A stretch of DNA of 64,000 bases from Cyanobacteria bacterium SZAS-4 (GCA_018266255.1 JAFEAT010000004.1:62001-126000); one strand, 5' to 3'. Numbered from the stretch's first letter, positions 17,653 to 26,823 are shown. The notes: generated from the letters alone by a model not told the origin. Numbers and translations are program-made.

Positions 17653-19719
17653 ATGCCCATTACGAGTGATGCGACAGGACTTGCAGTTGAATCGAAGGCT
17701 CTGCCAAACAAGGCGGATGCGAGTTGGAGACAGGTTGCTGCTGATAGTTATAGAGACATGCAACAAGTATATGTTTCATCACCGCACGATCGAGTCAGCA
17801 ATCTAGGCGAAGGTACGCTCGACGTACCTTCTCTGGATGGCTCCTCGAAATCGCTGGCACCTTCAACTAGAATTTTTGATCCGCGCGAATCAGCAACAAA
17901 CCTGGCGCAACAAGGGGTGCTGATAGATCAAAGTAAGACTGATACCGCAGACCAACAAGATCCAAAAACAAGAACTCGACCAATTTCGCACCTAACTGTC
18001 ACTCCAGCCACATCAGACAAATCCAGCGATAAGGATTCGCCGGACTTCATCGTACAGAGTGACGGGCAAATAGTGATGCTGAAAAATCCAGACAATAACG
18101 ATTCTGGAAACATCGACATACAGATAGAGCAGTCAGGCGCACAACTAAGCACAGCCCAACAACAGAGCCTTGATGGACTGGTCACATACTTATCGGAGCG
18201 CTTGATGAAAGCCACTGCTGACGGTGAACGAAGTGGGTCATTGATAGACGAATCGCATTTGACGAGCAGTGGATTAGAAACAGACTTAAATTTGGTAGGA
18301 GACTCAAAAAGCAACAACGAAAATTTTGCGCCCGACCACAATGATGGAACGAGCCAGTCATCGAGAACTGGCGGCAGCAGTTCCACAGGCGGAGGCTACT
18401 CCAGCGGCAACGGTGGTGGCGGTAGCGGCGATGGCGGCAGCGGTGGCGGTGGTGATGAAGGCTACTCCGGAAGCAACGGTGGCATCGGTACAAGTGGTCG
18501 AGGATATGGATCGAACGGCGGAGAGGGCTACTCTGGCGGGCGCGGTTCCTCATCAAACGAATCAATATCAGAAGCTGACTTCAATCAAACTGTGAAAGAT
18601 GTCGTCTCATTCATGAACGACGCGACTGGTCCAGAGCGATACGAACTGGTCACACAAACGTCCAATAACGGTTACGAAGTAGGACCATACGCAATTGGAT
18701 ACGAAAACATCGTCGGTTGGTTGCAAGGAATTCTAGGCAATCCACCCGATCTTTCCAAGCTCGACGAGATGATTAAGATGGGGCTTCTGTCAAAAGAAAT
18801 GGTCGAGAAAATAAAGTCGAACGGATTCCAAAAGTTCGTAGAAGGCTTGAAGAACGGCGAAATGCCAACCGCAGATCAAGTGAAAAACTTTCTGCCAAAG
18901 GAAATGCAGGAACAAATTGCTGATGGAATGATAAAAGACTTTTCAAGTCAGCTTACGAGCAAGGGCGCTCCAGATGTGGCTCAAATAGCGCTTTCCGTGG
19001 AACTCGATCATTCGGCAACACCTCAAGAACTTACCAACAACAAACAATTTTTGGATCAGGCGACAGAGCGGTCCAACATCCAACTGAATGATGCTGGTAG
19101 CACGGACAGCGTCGACAACAAAGACCTGGAAGGTATGTTCTTCACTCAGTTCGCCCACCCAGACTGGAATCCATACAGCGACGCGCTGCCTAGCAGCAGC
19201 AATTGTGGACCTGCAAGTTTGGCGATGGTATTGCGAGTCTTAGGCGTTTCACCGCCTGGAGTCGATTTATACGGAGACCCGAACCCGCTTGTGTCCCAAG
19301 TCAGAATAATGATGACAGGAGACAATGTCCCCGGCGATGGAACAAACATCGGTGAGGTAGCCGCAGCGGCGGACCAACTTCAACTTACCACTGAGTCAGT
19401 AGGAAGTCTTGGCGCCATCGACCAAGCCTTGAATGAAGGCAAAAAGGTTGTTGCAGGTGGCGATCCAATCGCTTACAACCAGGGCATGTCGGTGGATCAG
19501 TATGCAACCCACACGTGGAAGGACGAAAATGGAGAAAAACATACAACTGTCTTTACCGGCGGACATATCATCGCTGTGGTCGGCAAAGACGAACAGGGCA
19601 ACTACACAGTTATGGATCCCGCGTACAAAGGCGGAATTCTCACGCTCACTCCAGATGAATTGCAGGGCTTCATGGCGCCGGACGGCGAATATGCTGGTGT
19701 TGCCATAGGAAATCCGTAG
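17653..19719 (+). CDS. C39-like cysteine peptidase domain protein with Gly-rich linker
   Basis: A 688-residue protein. Residues 1-230 are low-complexity and hydrophilic, and about 235-300 are a Gly/Ser-rich flexible linker. A helical region with KNGEMPTADQVKNFLPKEMQ follows, then a C-terminal peptidase C39-like domain (about 495-686) with nucleophile Cys near 518 (SSNCGPASLAMVLRV), His near 638 (GGHIIAVVG) and Asp near 655 (YTVMDPAY). The triad order and spacing fit C39/papain-like cysteine peptidases, which process leader peptides or cleave other proteins. There is no ABC transporter or double-Gly substrate nearby, so the substrate is unknown. The ribosome site is weak. Confidence 0.75.
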   Translation: MPITSDATGLAVESKALPNKADASWRQVAADSYRDMQQVYVSSPHDRVSNLGEGTLDVPSLDGSSKSLAPSTRIFDPRESATNLAQQGVLIDQSKTDTADQQDPKTRTRPISHLTVTPATSDKSSDKDSPDFIVQSDGQIVMLKNPDNNDSGNIDIQIEQSGAQLSTAQQQSLDGLVTYLSERLMKATADGERSGSLIDESHLTSSGLETDLNLVGDSKSNNENFAPDHNDGTSQSSRTGGSSSTGGGYSSGNGGGGSGDGGSGGGGDEGYSGSNGGIGTSGRGYGSNGGEGYSGGRGSSSNESISEADFNQTVKDVVSFMNDATGPERYELVTQTSNNGYEVGPYAIGYENIVGWLQGILGNPPDLSKLDEMIKMGLLSKEMVEKIKSNGFQKFVEGLKNGEMPTADQVKNFLPKEMQEQIADGMIKDFSSQLTSKGAPDVAQIALSVELDHSATPQELTNNKQFLDQATERSNIQLNDAGSTDSVDNKDLEGMFFTQFAHPDWNPYSDALPSSSNCGPASLAMVLRVLGVSPPGVDLYGDPNPLVSQVRIMMTGDNVPGDGTNIGEVAAAADQLQLTTESVGSLGAIDQALNEGKKVVAGGDPIAYNQGMSVDQYATHTWKDENGEKHTTVFTGGHIIAVVGKDEQGNYTVMDPAYKGGILTLTPDELQGFMAPDGEYAGVAIGNP

Positions 19720-19732
19720 CCACTCAATTTAC

Positions 19733-20911
19733 CTAAAGTGCTGTCGATTCAACCTCGCGCAAATCATGCAAAAGTTCATTCACCGATTCATACCGGTCTC
19801 TCGGTTCATGAGCCAGGCATCGCACTACCAGCGGTTCCAGTAGCTGAGGCACGCCACGTAGTTTAGAGAAACCGAGCACCTTTTTGTTGCGATTGAATAA
19901 TGGTACTGAGCCTGTCAAAGTTTCATACATAATATGACCAAGCGAATAAAGATCCGAACGAAAATCTGGATCCTGTCCATATTGCTCTTCCGGACTCGCG
20001 CTTGCTCGAAGAGAAGCCAGATTGAATGGTAGCTGCAATTTTAGAGCAGCTGTTACGGACAGGTCGATAATTTTGGGAACGTATACATCTCTCCTAACCG
20101 GTGACACAATTATTTTGTTTGCGCTCAAATTTCCATGCAATACATTCTGCGCATGAGCTAGTGCCAGTCCTTCACAAATTTGAGTGAACAAGCTGATCGG
20201 CTCTACGTCCAGTCCTTGCAAATTCAAAACACGTAAACTCCATCCCTGCACGAAATGACTCACCATAAATGGGGCACCGCTTTTTGCGATGCCGTAGTCA
20301 TACAATGGAGAAATATTTGGGTGGTTTAAATCAGCCACCATCGCACACTCTTGTAAAAAAATCTTGTGTGCGAATCGGCTTTGCATTAACTCGGGACGAA
20401 GTAGTTTAACTAACACCGCATTCTGAGACCACCTCGTCCCAGCTTTAAAGATGGTGCTTGTCTCCGTAACCGCTAAAATCTGTTCATTTTCGTAGCCGCT
20501 ATCAGCAAAGTCGGACCGAAAAACAGAGATTACGTCAGCTAAATATTCATCAGTTTGCTCAGTCGTCGGATGCGAGTGAGATGGCACAGCGACACTCGCG
20601 ACGTTCGGGACATTGGCATCGTTTCCGACGTTTGCGTTATTGACGATTTCGGCAACATCTGCAATGTCCGGAATATCAGCGGGCCTACGCTTTATCGCAA
20701 AATGCATATTTGAGTCGTCACGCTTGCTGTCGACGACAACAAACTGCAATCGACCAACACGCCCAGCGGTAGATTTCGCTAAGTTGGAGCGGCGCGCGCA
20801 GCTGCTGCATTGCTCCGTAAAACTACAGGCAAGACACGAGGGTCCAACTAGTTGTGGGTTACTCATATAGGGCGTGTTTCCGTTGAACGGTTTCCTGTGA
20901 ACCGAAAGCAT
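19733..20911 (-). CDS. Degenerate Ser/Thr protein kinase (probable pseudokinase)
   Basis: A 392-residue protein with an N-terminal Cys cluster (C26, C29, C35, C38) that could bind zinc, a low-complexity stretch, and a protein-kinase fold from about 140. The N-lobe Lys is K169 (VLVKLL), the alpha-C Glu is near 188, and an RSDLYSLG at 318-325 is well conserved. The catalytic loop reads HGNLSANK (259-266) where active kinases have HRDLKPxN: the catalytic Asp is Asn, and the metal-binding Asn position is Lys. DFG is DLS (283-285). Phosphotransfer is thus doubtful, and ATP binding or scaffolding is possible. Starts at residue 1 or 16 are both possible; neither has a clear ribosome site. It converges on the C39-like gene with a 13-base gap. 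Confidence 0.8.
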   Translation of the reverse strand: MLSVHRKPFNGNTPYMSNPQLVGPSCLACSFTEQCSSCARRSNLAKSTAGRVGRLQFVVVDSKRDDSNMHFAIKRRPADIPDIADVAEIVNNANVGNDANVPNVASVAVPSHSHPTTEQTDEYLADVISVFRSDFADSGYENEQILAVTETSTIFKAGTRWSQNAVLVKLLRPELMQSRFAHKIFLQECAMVADLNHPNISPLYDYGIAKSGAPFMVSHFVQGWSLRVLNLQGLDVEPISLFTQICEGLALAHAQNVLHGNLSANKIIVSPVRRDVYVPKIIDLSVTAALKLQLPFNLASLRASASPEEQYGQDPDFRSDLYSLGHIMYETLTGSVPLFNRNKKVLGFSKLRGVPQLLEPLVVRCLAHEPRDRYESVNELLHDLREVESTAL

Positions 20912-21045
20912 CAGGCAATCGGAGGGCGTGTGGATATTTTTTTGGCCGAACCAGACTAGGCCTTTTTCGTGGCAAAATCGTGGAACGTTTTTTGTGTAAA
21001 TTGGTAATCATATGGATCTAAGATGTGCAATGGCTAACAATGTTT

Positions 21046-21070
21046 CGACAAAACTTTGACGTTTTTGTCG
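21046..21070. other. AT-rich hairpin in intergenic gap
   Basis: CGACAAAAC (21046-21054) can pair with GTTTTTGTCG (21061-21070) with one unpaired T, around a six-base loop. It lies in the 296-base gap between the kinase-like gene and the small secreted protein gene. It may be an operator or a weak terminator. The rest of the gap shows T-rich runs upstream of the kinase start and no open frame that I trust. Confidence 0.3.
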
Positions 21071-21146
21071 TAGCTAATTTGGAAGCTGGGCTGGTTTGCT
21101 TCCGCCCGCATTAAACCCGTCCACCGTCTCTAAGTACACATGCAGA

Positions 21147-21175
21147 AAGCCCACATCTGAATCAGACGCGGGCTT
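21147..21175 (-). terminator. Terminator-like hairpin after small secreted protein gene
   Basis: A 12-13 pair stem (21147-21159 with 21163-21175, two G-T pairs) with a three-base loop lies 33 bases beyond the stop of the 92-residue gene. On the minus strand the following bases are TTCTGCA, so the T-tract is short. It is the best candidate for ending that transcript. Confidence 0.5.
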
Positions 21176-21207
21176 CTACGATGTTCAATTAGATCAATCA
21201 GAGTTGT

Positions 21208-21486
21208 TTAGAATACTTTGATTGGACCTACGTTGATCAAGTGGTGATGATTTTTCTTCTTGACGATCACAACTTCCTTGCTCGGAGGTTGTACGTACAC
21301 GGGCTGTGTTTCATGAATCACAACAGGTGCAGTTTCTAGTGTTGTCGAACGTGTTTCAACAACAGCTGATGGAACTGGGTCCAACGACGTTGTAGTAGTT
21401 GAATACACTGTATCAGCATGAGCTGCTTGAGCCACCACACCGATGGTAACCAACGCGCTCAATGTCAAAATCGCTTGTAACTTCAT
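21208..21486 (-). CDS. Small secreted protein, 92 residues
   Basis: The product starts with a textbook signal peptide (LQAILTLSALVTIGVVAQAAHA, cleavage after about residue 24). The mature part is rich in Thr, Val and Pro, then Lys/His (KKKNHHHLINVGPIKVF). GAGGGG lies seven bases before the ATG, so the gene is very likely real. I do not recognise a family. The His/Lys-rich end could bind metal or anionic polymer, which is inference. It follows the FAD oxidase on the opposite side of a short gap and has its own hairpin terminator. Confidence 0.7.
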   Translation of the reverse strand: MKLQAILTLSALVTIGVVAQAAHADTVYSTTTTSLDPVPSAVVETRSTTLETAPVVIHETQPVYVQPPSKEVVIVKKKNHHHLINVGPIKVF

Positions 21487-21538
21487 TTTCGTCCCCTCGC
21501 TTCTCTAAACCGTTGTCTGGGGTTTCGACGTAGACGTC

Positions 21539-23014
21539 TCAAAAGTAGTTCCGCGAATTTTGTAAGTAGTTAAACCAATCACTATTAAAGCGATGCGATG
21601 GATCGTATTTGCGCTTCAAATCGATGAATTCTGGAATCTGCGGATAGCAAGCCTGAAGCTGGTTTGAGGCAGCAAACTTGTTGTATGTGAGGTAATATTT
21701 GCCGCCAAATTCGATTGCCAACTGAAACAAATTGCGGAATACATTGCTGACTGCTTGAATTGAAGCGTGATCGTGGTCGACGTGCAAATTGAAGATAATG
21801 CAGGCCCATGGCTGACTTGCCCATGCGAGGAACGTCTCCTGGTCAGGCTCAATCAATCTAACTGTTCCGTATATAACATTTGCGCGTTCATTCAGAAGAA
21901 GCGAAGCCGCTCGCTTCATGAAAACACCCAGACTCGACCGTGGCACATACAGCTCAGTTATAGCCTCGCTTCCGTGACAGTCGGCGCCAAGTCGTGCATC
22001 AATTTTCTTGTGATAACCATTTATATAGGTTGCGAGTTGAAAGGTATCTGACAAATAAAGCTGTCCGTTTGTCGATAAGTAATGGTCTCTATAAATCTGA
22101 AAAGCTTTCGATTTATCTACATGGGCAAGATAAAGGAGCTCTTCCCACTGATTTTCGGCAAGCAGCTTTTGTTGAGAATTCGCGCTCTCGGTATCAGCTA
22201 CCGGAGTGTACGTGCTGAGAATTCCTGATTGTAGAAAATCAGGAGAAGTAGAATCGATAGCGAATTGAAAGTCACCAAATGTAGCACCACTAAGTTTTTG
22301 TTGCTCCAGTTTTTCCACTGCCTTTTCCGAAGTGCAAACTTCCACGGAGCGGCGCAAAGTGACCTGTGGAACCAGCCTCAGCCGCACGGAACTAATAATA
22401 CCGAACACACCATAACCACCAATTGCGAGACTAAATAATTCGGTATTAGATTTGCGACTGCACTTCCTTGTGGTGCCGTCGTGCATGACAATAGTGAATT
22501 CTTCGACGTCAGATACAATTGGTGCTTTGTTTAGCCCTCTTCCGTGCACGTTGGCGGCGAGCGCTCCTCCGATAGACAGAAGGTCGCACCCCGTCTGCTT
22601 TTGAGAGATCGTCCACTTCGCCTTACTGTCGTTCTGAGATTGCTTTAGATAGTCAATCAAGGTCGGCCACATCAATCCTGATTCGACTTCAACTAATCCA
22701 TTTGCTTTATCGAATGCGATTACTTTGTTCATTGAAGTCATATCGACAAGAATTCCGTCCGTCAGAAACTGCTGTCCGCCCATAGCGTGTCGCCCGCCAG
22801 CAATCGCAATCTGGCGATTGGTTTGGGCTGCATCTTTGACTATTCGGCTCAGTTCACCGACAGATTCTGGCAGATAAATCCGTGCTACATGAGTTGGATT
22901 CAAACACGAATGGTGATCGTTTACCAGGGTATGAACTATTGATTTGTCGCACTGGGACTCTATCGTGTTCTTAGCGGACTTCAGTGTATTAATAGTGGAC
23001 TCGATCGTGTTCAT
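21539..23014 (-). CDS. FAD-linked oxidase (PCMH/VAO family)
   Basis: A 491-residue flavoenzyme. The ADP/FAD-binding domain of the VAO/PCMH fold is at the N-terminus, with AIAGGRHAMGGQQ near 70 and LLSIGGALAANVHGRG near 145. A C-terminal substrate domain ends in KRKYDPSHRFNSDWF, typical of aldonolactone-oxidase-like members. The substrate is unknown. I chose the ATG at 23014 because it overlaps the stop of the upstream membrane-protein gene in an ATGA junction; an upstream in-frame ATG at 23191 would force a 181-base overlap with that gene. Translational coupling suggests the two act together, perhaps at the membrane. Confidence 0.85.
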   Translation of the reverse strand: MNTIESTINTLKSAKNTIESQCDKSIVHTLVNDHHSCLNPTHVARIYLPESVGELSRIVKDAAQTNRQIAIAGGRHAMGGQQFLTDGILVDMTSMNKVIAFDKANGLVEVESGLMWPTLIDYLKQSQNDSKAKWTISQKQTGCDLLSIGGALAANVHGRGLNKAPIVSDVEEFTIVMHDGTTRKCSRKSNTELFSLAIGGYGVFGIISSVRLRLVPQVTLRRSVEVCTSEKAVEKLEQQKLSGATFGDFQFAIDSTSPDFLQSGILSTYTPVADTESANSQQKLLAENQWEELLYLAHVDKSKAFQIYRDHYLSTNGQLYLSDTFQLATYINGYHKKIDARLGADCHGSEAITELYVPRSSLGVFMKRAASLLLNERANVIYGTVRLIEPDQETFLAWASQPWACIIFNLHVDHDHASIQAVSNVFRNLFQLAIEFGGKYYLTYNKFAASNQLQACYPQIPEFIDLKRKYDPSHRFNSDWFNYLQNSRNYF

Positions 23015-23526
23015 TGTTTGATTGCCTGGGGTTGTAAGTCGTTCAGTACCGCATTTAGTGCACTGGTTCTTCTGATAAGTTCTTTGCGGTGGTGCGCCGC
23101 AACAATGATAAGAAAGGAAGCGAGAACAAAGTGAAAGACGATTGGAATTATTCCCGCAAACCAAATATGGTGCCCGAAAGCTGTTTGCCAAATCAAAAGC
23201 CTAACTGCATTCAAAACAACATAAGCCTTACCGAATGTCATTAAGGGCTCTGCTAAAGCTGCTTTCGCCTCATAGAAAAATCCATCTTGCGCGTAGAAGT
23301 CACGACAAACTTTTATAAATGTTCCGATGATCAAAACTTGCAAGGCAAGTAGAACTGAGTATGGAAGCAGCCCAGACTGCCATTCTTGCATAGGCGGCAA
23401 GAACGGCACTTGATAAAGCACAACCAACAATTGACCTGCGACGCGCAGGCAAAAAAGAACAAGAAGAACGCTAAGGGGAAAAAAGTCTTTGCGGTCCGCT
23501 TTTTGCCGAATGATGTTTGTGTCCAT
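23011..23526 (-). CDS. Four-helix membrane protein
   Basis: A 171-residue protein with about four predicted transmembrane segments (FFPLSVLLVLFCLRVAGQLL; LLPYSVLLALQVLIIGTFI; AYVVLNAVRLLIW; AGIIPIVFHFVLASFLIIV). A soluble, basic-acidic tail (HHRKELIRR) lies at the cytoplasmic end. The family is not recognised. It overlaps the FAD oxidase gene by four bases (ATGA), suggesting a membrane anchor or electron-transfer partner for that enzyme, which is inference. Its start faces the divergent 343-residue gene across 200 bases. Confidence 0.7.
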   Translation of the reverse strand: MDTNIIRQKADRKDFFPLSVLLVLFCLRVAGQLLVVLYQVPFLPPMQEWQSGLLPYSVLLALQVLIIGTFIKVCRDFYAQDGFFYEAKAALAEPLMTFGKAYVVLNAVRLLIWQTAFGHHIWFAGIIPIVFHFVLASFLIIVAAHHRKELIRRTSALNAVLNDLQPQAIKQ

Positions 23527-23586
23527 AACCGCCTATAACAAATCGAGTCAACGCACTTTTCGATTATCTAACCGGTGACCACAACG

Positions 23587-23603
23587 GAAGGACCCAGTCC
23601 TTC
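23587..23603. other. Seven-pair perfect hairpin in divergent promoter region
   Basis: GAAGGAC (23587-23593) and GTCCTTC (23597-23603) form a perfect inverted repeat around CCA, between the divergent starts at 23526 and 23727. It may be an operator or a leader hairpin of the minus-strand unit. No convincing -35/-10 pair was found. Confidence 0.3.
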
Positions 23604-23726
23604 ACTTGTTCAAGTGTTGCGGGACTCTGTCATCAGTTCATCAGTTGTCGGTGCGCTACGTATATCTCACATTGACACCGCCCTTGATTTTTAAGATAGT
23701 CACCTTGTCACTATAGGAAACGTTCG

Positions 23727-24758
23727 ATGGGCGATTGGGATTCGTTACAACTGAAGGACAGACCGGGACAGGCGCCACAGCCTTTGCCCGCGGTTAACTT
23801 CGGTTCGCTCTGGACCCGTCCAGACCAGCAGAATCTCGGCAATGGGCTTCGTCCGACAACAGGTCTGGACCAGCAGCAACCCATCTATCGCCCAACCGAT
23901 CAGCAACAGCAGCCTTTAGATGCAACGGTTCAGAATTCAGTGCGCAATGGCACGCTCGAGCTGAAATATGGCGATCCTAATATGGATAAGCTCCTATCTC
24001 AGGCAAGAAATTATCAAACCATCCATATAGATACTCCTCCCGGCGTTCAGCTGAAGCATTGGGTCGACGACAAAGGTCATTTCTTCTGGCTTCAAGGCGG
24101 CAACGATAACAATACCAAGCACTATTACCCGGCATTTTCAAAGGCAATGAACGTCAACGGGCAGAATTTTGACCTTGAGGCCCAGCGCCTGAAGGTTGAC
24201 GAAGCCTTTGCCGCCTCTCAGGCTGGCTCGCAGGGACCCATATTCCAGAGCTTCACTGGTCGCACAGACGCAATGACCTATTTCTCGCGTATGTCGGGTC
24301 TTTCGGGGCAGGCGCTTGGTACGCTTGAAAAAAGCCTTGCCAACTCCGTGGCAACCTCCAACAACCCCTATTTCAAGATCTACCTAGCCGACGTTTACAC
24401 GGCTGAAGCGATGCAGCCTATTATTCAGCAGGTAATGCGCGGCGGAACCGCCGACTTGAACAATCCCGACACACTACGGCGTTTGGACAGCGCAATTCAG
24501 CTTTTGCAGGCCGCTCAAGGTGATGCGCGCTCTGGACTGAGCCGAGTCAACATGAACCCACCAGGCAATGTTGTCATGCCGCTGGACCCTTATGGAATTT
24601 ATTCCAATCCAAATAACACAGGCTACTATTACGGATTCTGGGGCGGCAGCCTAGACCAAGCCAGGCACCGGGAAGTCGGGCTTACGATGCTGAGAAATCT
24701 GATCAGCTCGGGCGCGTTACCGAGAATAGAATTACCTCCGAACCTGCCTCCCCGCTAA
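23727..24758 (+). CDS. Hypothetical protein with Gln/Pro-rich N-terminus
   Basis: A 343-residue protein of unknown function. The first 70 residues are Gln/Pro-rich and probably disordered. The body (from about 75) is folded-looking, with KHWVDDKGHFFWLQGGND and a helical middle, and it ends in a Pro-rich tail (LPRIELPPNLPPR). There is no signal peptide or membrane segment. It ends 50 bases before dxr, in the same direction, and could be co-transcribed with dxr and upp. It shares the Gln-rich N-terminal style of the 557-residue protein at 26824, without alignable sequence. Confidence 0.65.
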   Translation: MGDWDSLQLKDRPGQAPQPLPAVNFGSLWTRPDQQNLGNGLRPTTGLDQQQPIYRPTDQQQQPLDATVQNSVRNGTLELKYGDPNMDKLLSQARNYQTIHIDTPPGVQLKHWVDDKGHFFWLQGGNDNNTKHYYPAFSKAMNVNGQNFDLEAQRLKVDEAFAASQAGSQGPIFQSFTGRTDAMTYFSRMSGLSGQALGTLEKSLANSVATSNNPYFKIYLADVYTAEAMQPIIQQVMRGGTADLNNPDTLRRLDSAIQLLQAAQGDARSGLSRVNMNPPGNVVMPLDPYGIYSNPNNTGYYYGFWGGSLDQARHREVGLTMLRNLISSGALPRIELPPNLPPR

Positions 24759-24808
24759 AAATCCTTCAGCAGAGCAAGTAAAATTGTCCCTTGAAGCAGT
24801 GAGGGACT

Positions 24809-25993
24809 TTGAAACACATCAGCCTACTTGGTTCTACCGGGTCTATCGGGACGCAAACACTCGATATCGTCGAATCGCACAAAGATTCGCTATCGATTGT
24901 GGCGCTCGCGGCCGGCAGCAAAAACATCGAACTGTTGTCACAACAAATCAGACAGTTCCATCCTGAACTTGTCTCGGTGCCTACAGAAACCGACATTGAC
25001 ATTTTGCGAGAAAAACTTGGTGCTGACTGCAAAAGCACTGAAATTGTCTGTGGCGATCAAGGTCTGATCGACGTGGCAACGCATGGCAAAGTAGAAACTG
25101 TTGTCACTGGCGTTGTCGGCTTTCTCGGGCTGAAACCAACAGCAGCAGCCATTCGCAAAGGGAAGACCATTGCGTTAGCTAACAAAGAAACTTTAGTGGC
25201 GGCCGGTGCAGCAATTATGCCGATGGTGCGTCAATACGATGCCCAGATCGTGCCAGTCGATAGCGAACATTCCGCCATCTTCCAGGCGCTGGGAGGCAAG
25301 AAGGCTGCGGATTACAAGAAAGAGCTGGACAAAATTTGGCTCACCGCATCTGGTGGCCCGTTCCGAACCTGGACGCTGGAACAAATCCGCAATGCCACCG
25401 TAGATGATGCCTTGAAACATCCTAACTGGTCGATGGGTCCCAAGATCACTATCGACTCTTCAACACTGATGAATAAAGGCTTAGAGGTGATCGAAGCACG
25501 ATGGCTTTTTGATGTTGATCCAGCCTCGATCAACGTCGTCATCCATCCTCAATCAATTCTGCATTCAGCAGTTGAGTTTGTCGATGGTTCAATCGTCGGA
25601 CAAATGGGAGTGCCTGATATGCGGCTGCCCATCCACTATGCCCTCTTCTTTCCTGAACGAACTTATTCCAGTCGAGTGCCGAGACTCAACCTACTCGACT
25701 TGAATCAGATGACATTCGAGAAACCTGACACTACTCGTTTTCCTTGTCTTGCGATTGCGCAAAGAATCGCCGCGGAGAACAACACGATGCCGTGTGTGTT
25801 GAACGCTGCCAATGAAATCGTGGTGGATTTTTTCCTCAAGGGATTTGTCAAGTTTTGCGATATGGCATCGCAGATTGAGCGAGTCTTGGAAAGACATAAG
25901 CCAGTTGAGAAACCTAATTTGGACGATATACTTGATGCTGATCAGTGGGCGAGGCGAGAAGCAGTACAGTTGCTCTCGGCTGTGCGCAGCTGA
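24809..25993 (+). CDS. dxr: 1-deoxy-D-xylulose-5-phosphate reductoisomerase
   Basis: A 394-residue enzyme of the MEP isoprenoid pathway: it isomerises and reduces DXP to 2-C-methyl-D-erythritol-4-phosphate with NADPH and a divalent metal. Visible marks are the nucleotide-binding GSTGSIG at 8-14, ALANKETLVAAG, VDSEHSAIFQ with metal ligands Asp and Glu, TASGGPF, HPNWSMGPKITIDSSTLMNKGLE, and a C-terminal NAANE. Length is normal. The start is TTG, preceded by GAGGG, with no closer ATG. It probably shares a transcript with upp, 30 bases downstream. Confidence 0.96.
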   Translation: MKHISLLGSTGSIGTQTLDIVESHKDSLSIVALAAGSKNIELLSQQIRQFHPELVSVPTETDIDILREKLGADCKSTEIVCGDQGLIDVATHGKVETVVTGVVGFLGLKPTAAAIRKGKTIALANKETLVAAGAAIMPMVRQYDAQIVPVDSEHSAIFQALGGKKAADYKKELDKIWLTASGGPFRTWTLEQIRNATVDDALKHPNWSMGPKITIDSSTLMNKGLEVIEARWLFDVDPASINVVIHPQSILHSAVEFVDGSIVGQMGVPDMRLPIHYALFFPERTYSSRVPRLNLLDLNQMTFEKPDTTRFPCLAIAQRIAAENNTMPCVLNAANEIVVDFFLKGFVKFCDMASQIERVLERHKPVEKPNLDDILDADQWARREAVQLLSAVRS

Positions 25994-26023
25994 TTCGTAC
26001 TAGAGCGCTCTGGAGCTTTTGCA

Positions 26024-26665
26024 ATGGTTCAAACTGAAACGGCGTCGGTCAAAGTGGCTAGTCATCCCCTCGTGCAGCAGCTTTTGACGCGCATTCGGGA
26101 TTATCAAACGCCAACTGGCGAATTCCGCCAGAAAGCGCTGCAGATGAGCAAGTTTCTTGTGTATGAAGCGATGTCTGAGCTGAGTACGAGAGAAGTAGGA
26201 GTGCAGACTCCAGTGGGAGCGGCTAAGGGAATTGCGCTGACAGACTATCTGATCCTCGCCCCGGTCCTGAGAGCAGGACTGATTCTTGCCGAAGCTGCGC
26301 AAGAGCTCATGCCAAGCGCACGCATCTATCACGTCGGCTTGCGTCGAGATGAAGCGACATTGCAAGCAATTTCCTACTACGCAAAACTTCCTGAAGCGTT
26401 GCCTTCTGAAAGTCGAGTTTATGTTCTGGATCCGATGTTAGCCACTGGCGGTTCAGCGGTGGCGGCAATCTCCCTTTTCACAGATTTGAAAGTGCAGACA
26501 ATCCATCTGGTTTCTTTCGTTGCGGCGCCTGAGGGCATAAAACGAGTGCACGAAAAATTCCCTCAAGTTAAAATCACAACCGCCTCGATCGACGACAATC
26601 TGAACGAGCACGGCTACATTGTGCCGGGGCTCGGTGATGCCGGCGATCGCATTTTCGGCACTTAA
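26024..26665 (+). CDS. upp: Uracil phosphoribosyltransferase
   Basis: A 213-residue type I phosphoribosyltransferase that joins uracil and PRPP to UMP in pyrimidine salvage. The PRPP loop is VYVLDPMLATGGSAVAA; other family marks are LVYEAMSEL, APVLRAGLILAEA, and the uracil-binding C-terminus GYIVPGLGDAGDRIFGT. Length is as expected. It follows dxr by 30 bases. Confidence 0.96.
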   Translation: MVQTETASVKVASHPLVQQLLTRIRDYQTPTGEFRQKALQMSKFLVYEAMSELSTREVGVQTPVGAAKGIALTDYLILAPVLRAGLILAEAAQELMPSARIYHVGLRRDEATLQAISYYAKLPEALPSESRVYVLDPMLATGGSAVAAISLFTDLKVQTIHLVSFVAAPEGIKRVHEKFPQVKITTASIDDNLNEHGYIVPGLGDAGDRIFGT

Positions 26666-26823
26666 CGAAATAAGTTAATCTAAAATCGCCTACTTATTGG
26701 CTCTGATGGGAATTTTACGAATTTACTCGTACTCCCACGGAGACTAATATCTACCTACTGAGGAAGCCCCCCTCTAACTCAGACCAATCCACTTAAACGT
26801 CTCGAAGAGGCGAAGGATGCATC

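Noticed and set aside
23014..23191. N-terminal extension of the FAD oxidase to 23191
   Set aside because: It would overlap the upstream membrane-protein gene by 181 bases and encodes a Cys-rich out-of-family segment; the ATGA junction at 23014 is better.
23672..23697. TTGACA / TAAGAT promoter before the 343-residue gene
   Set aside because: The spacer is only 14 bases, too short for a standard sigma-70 promoter.
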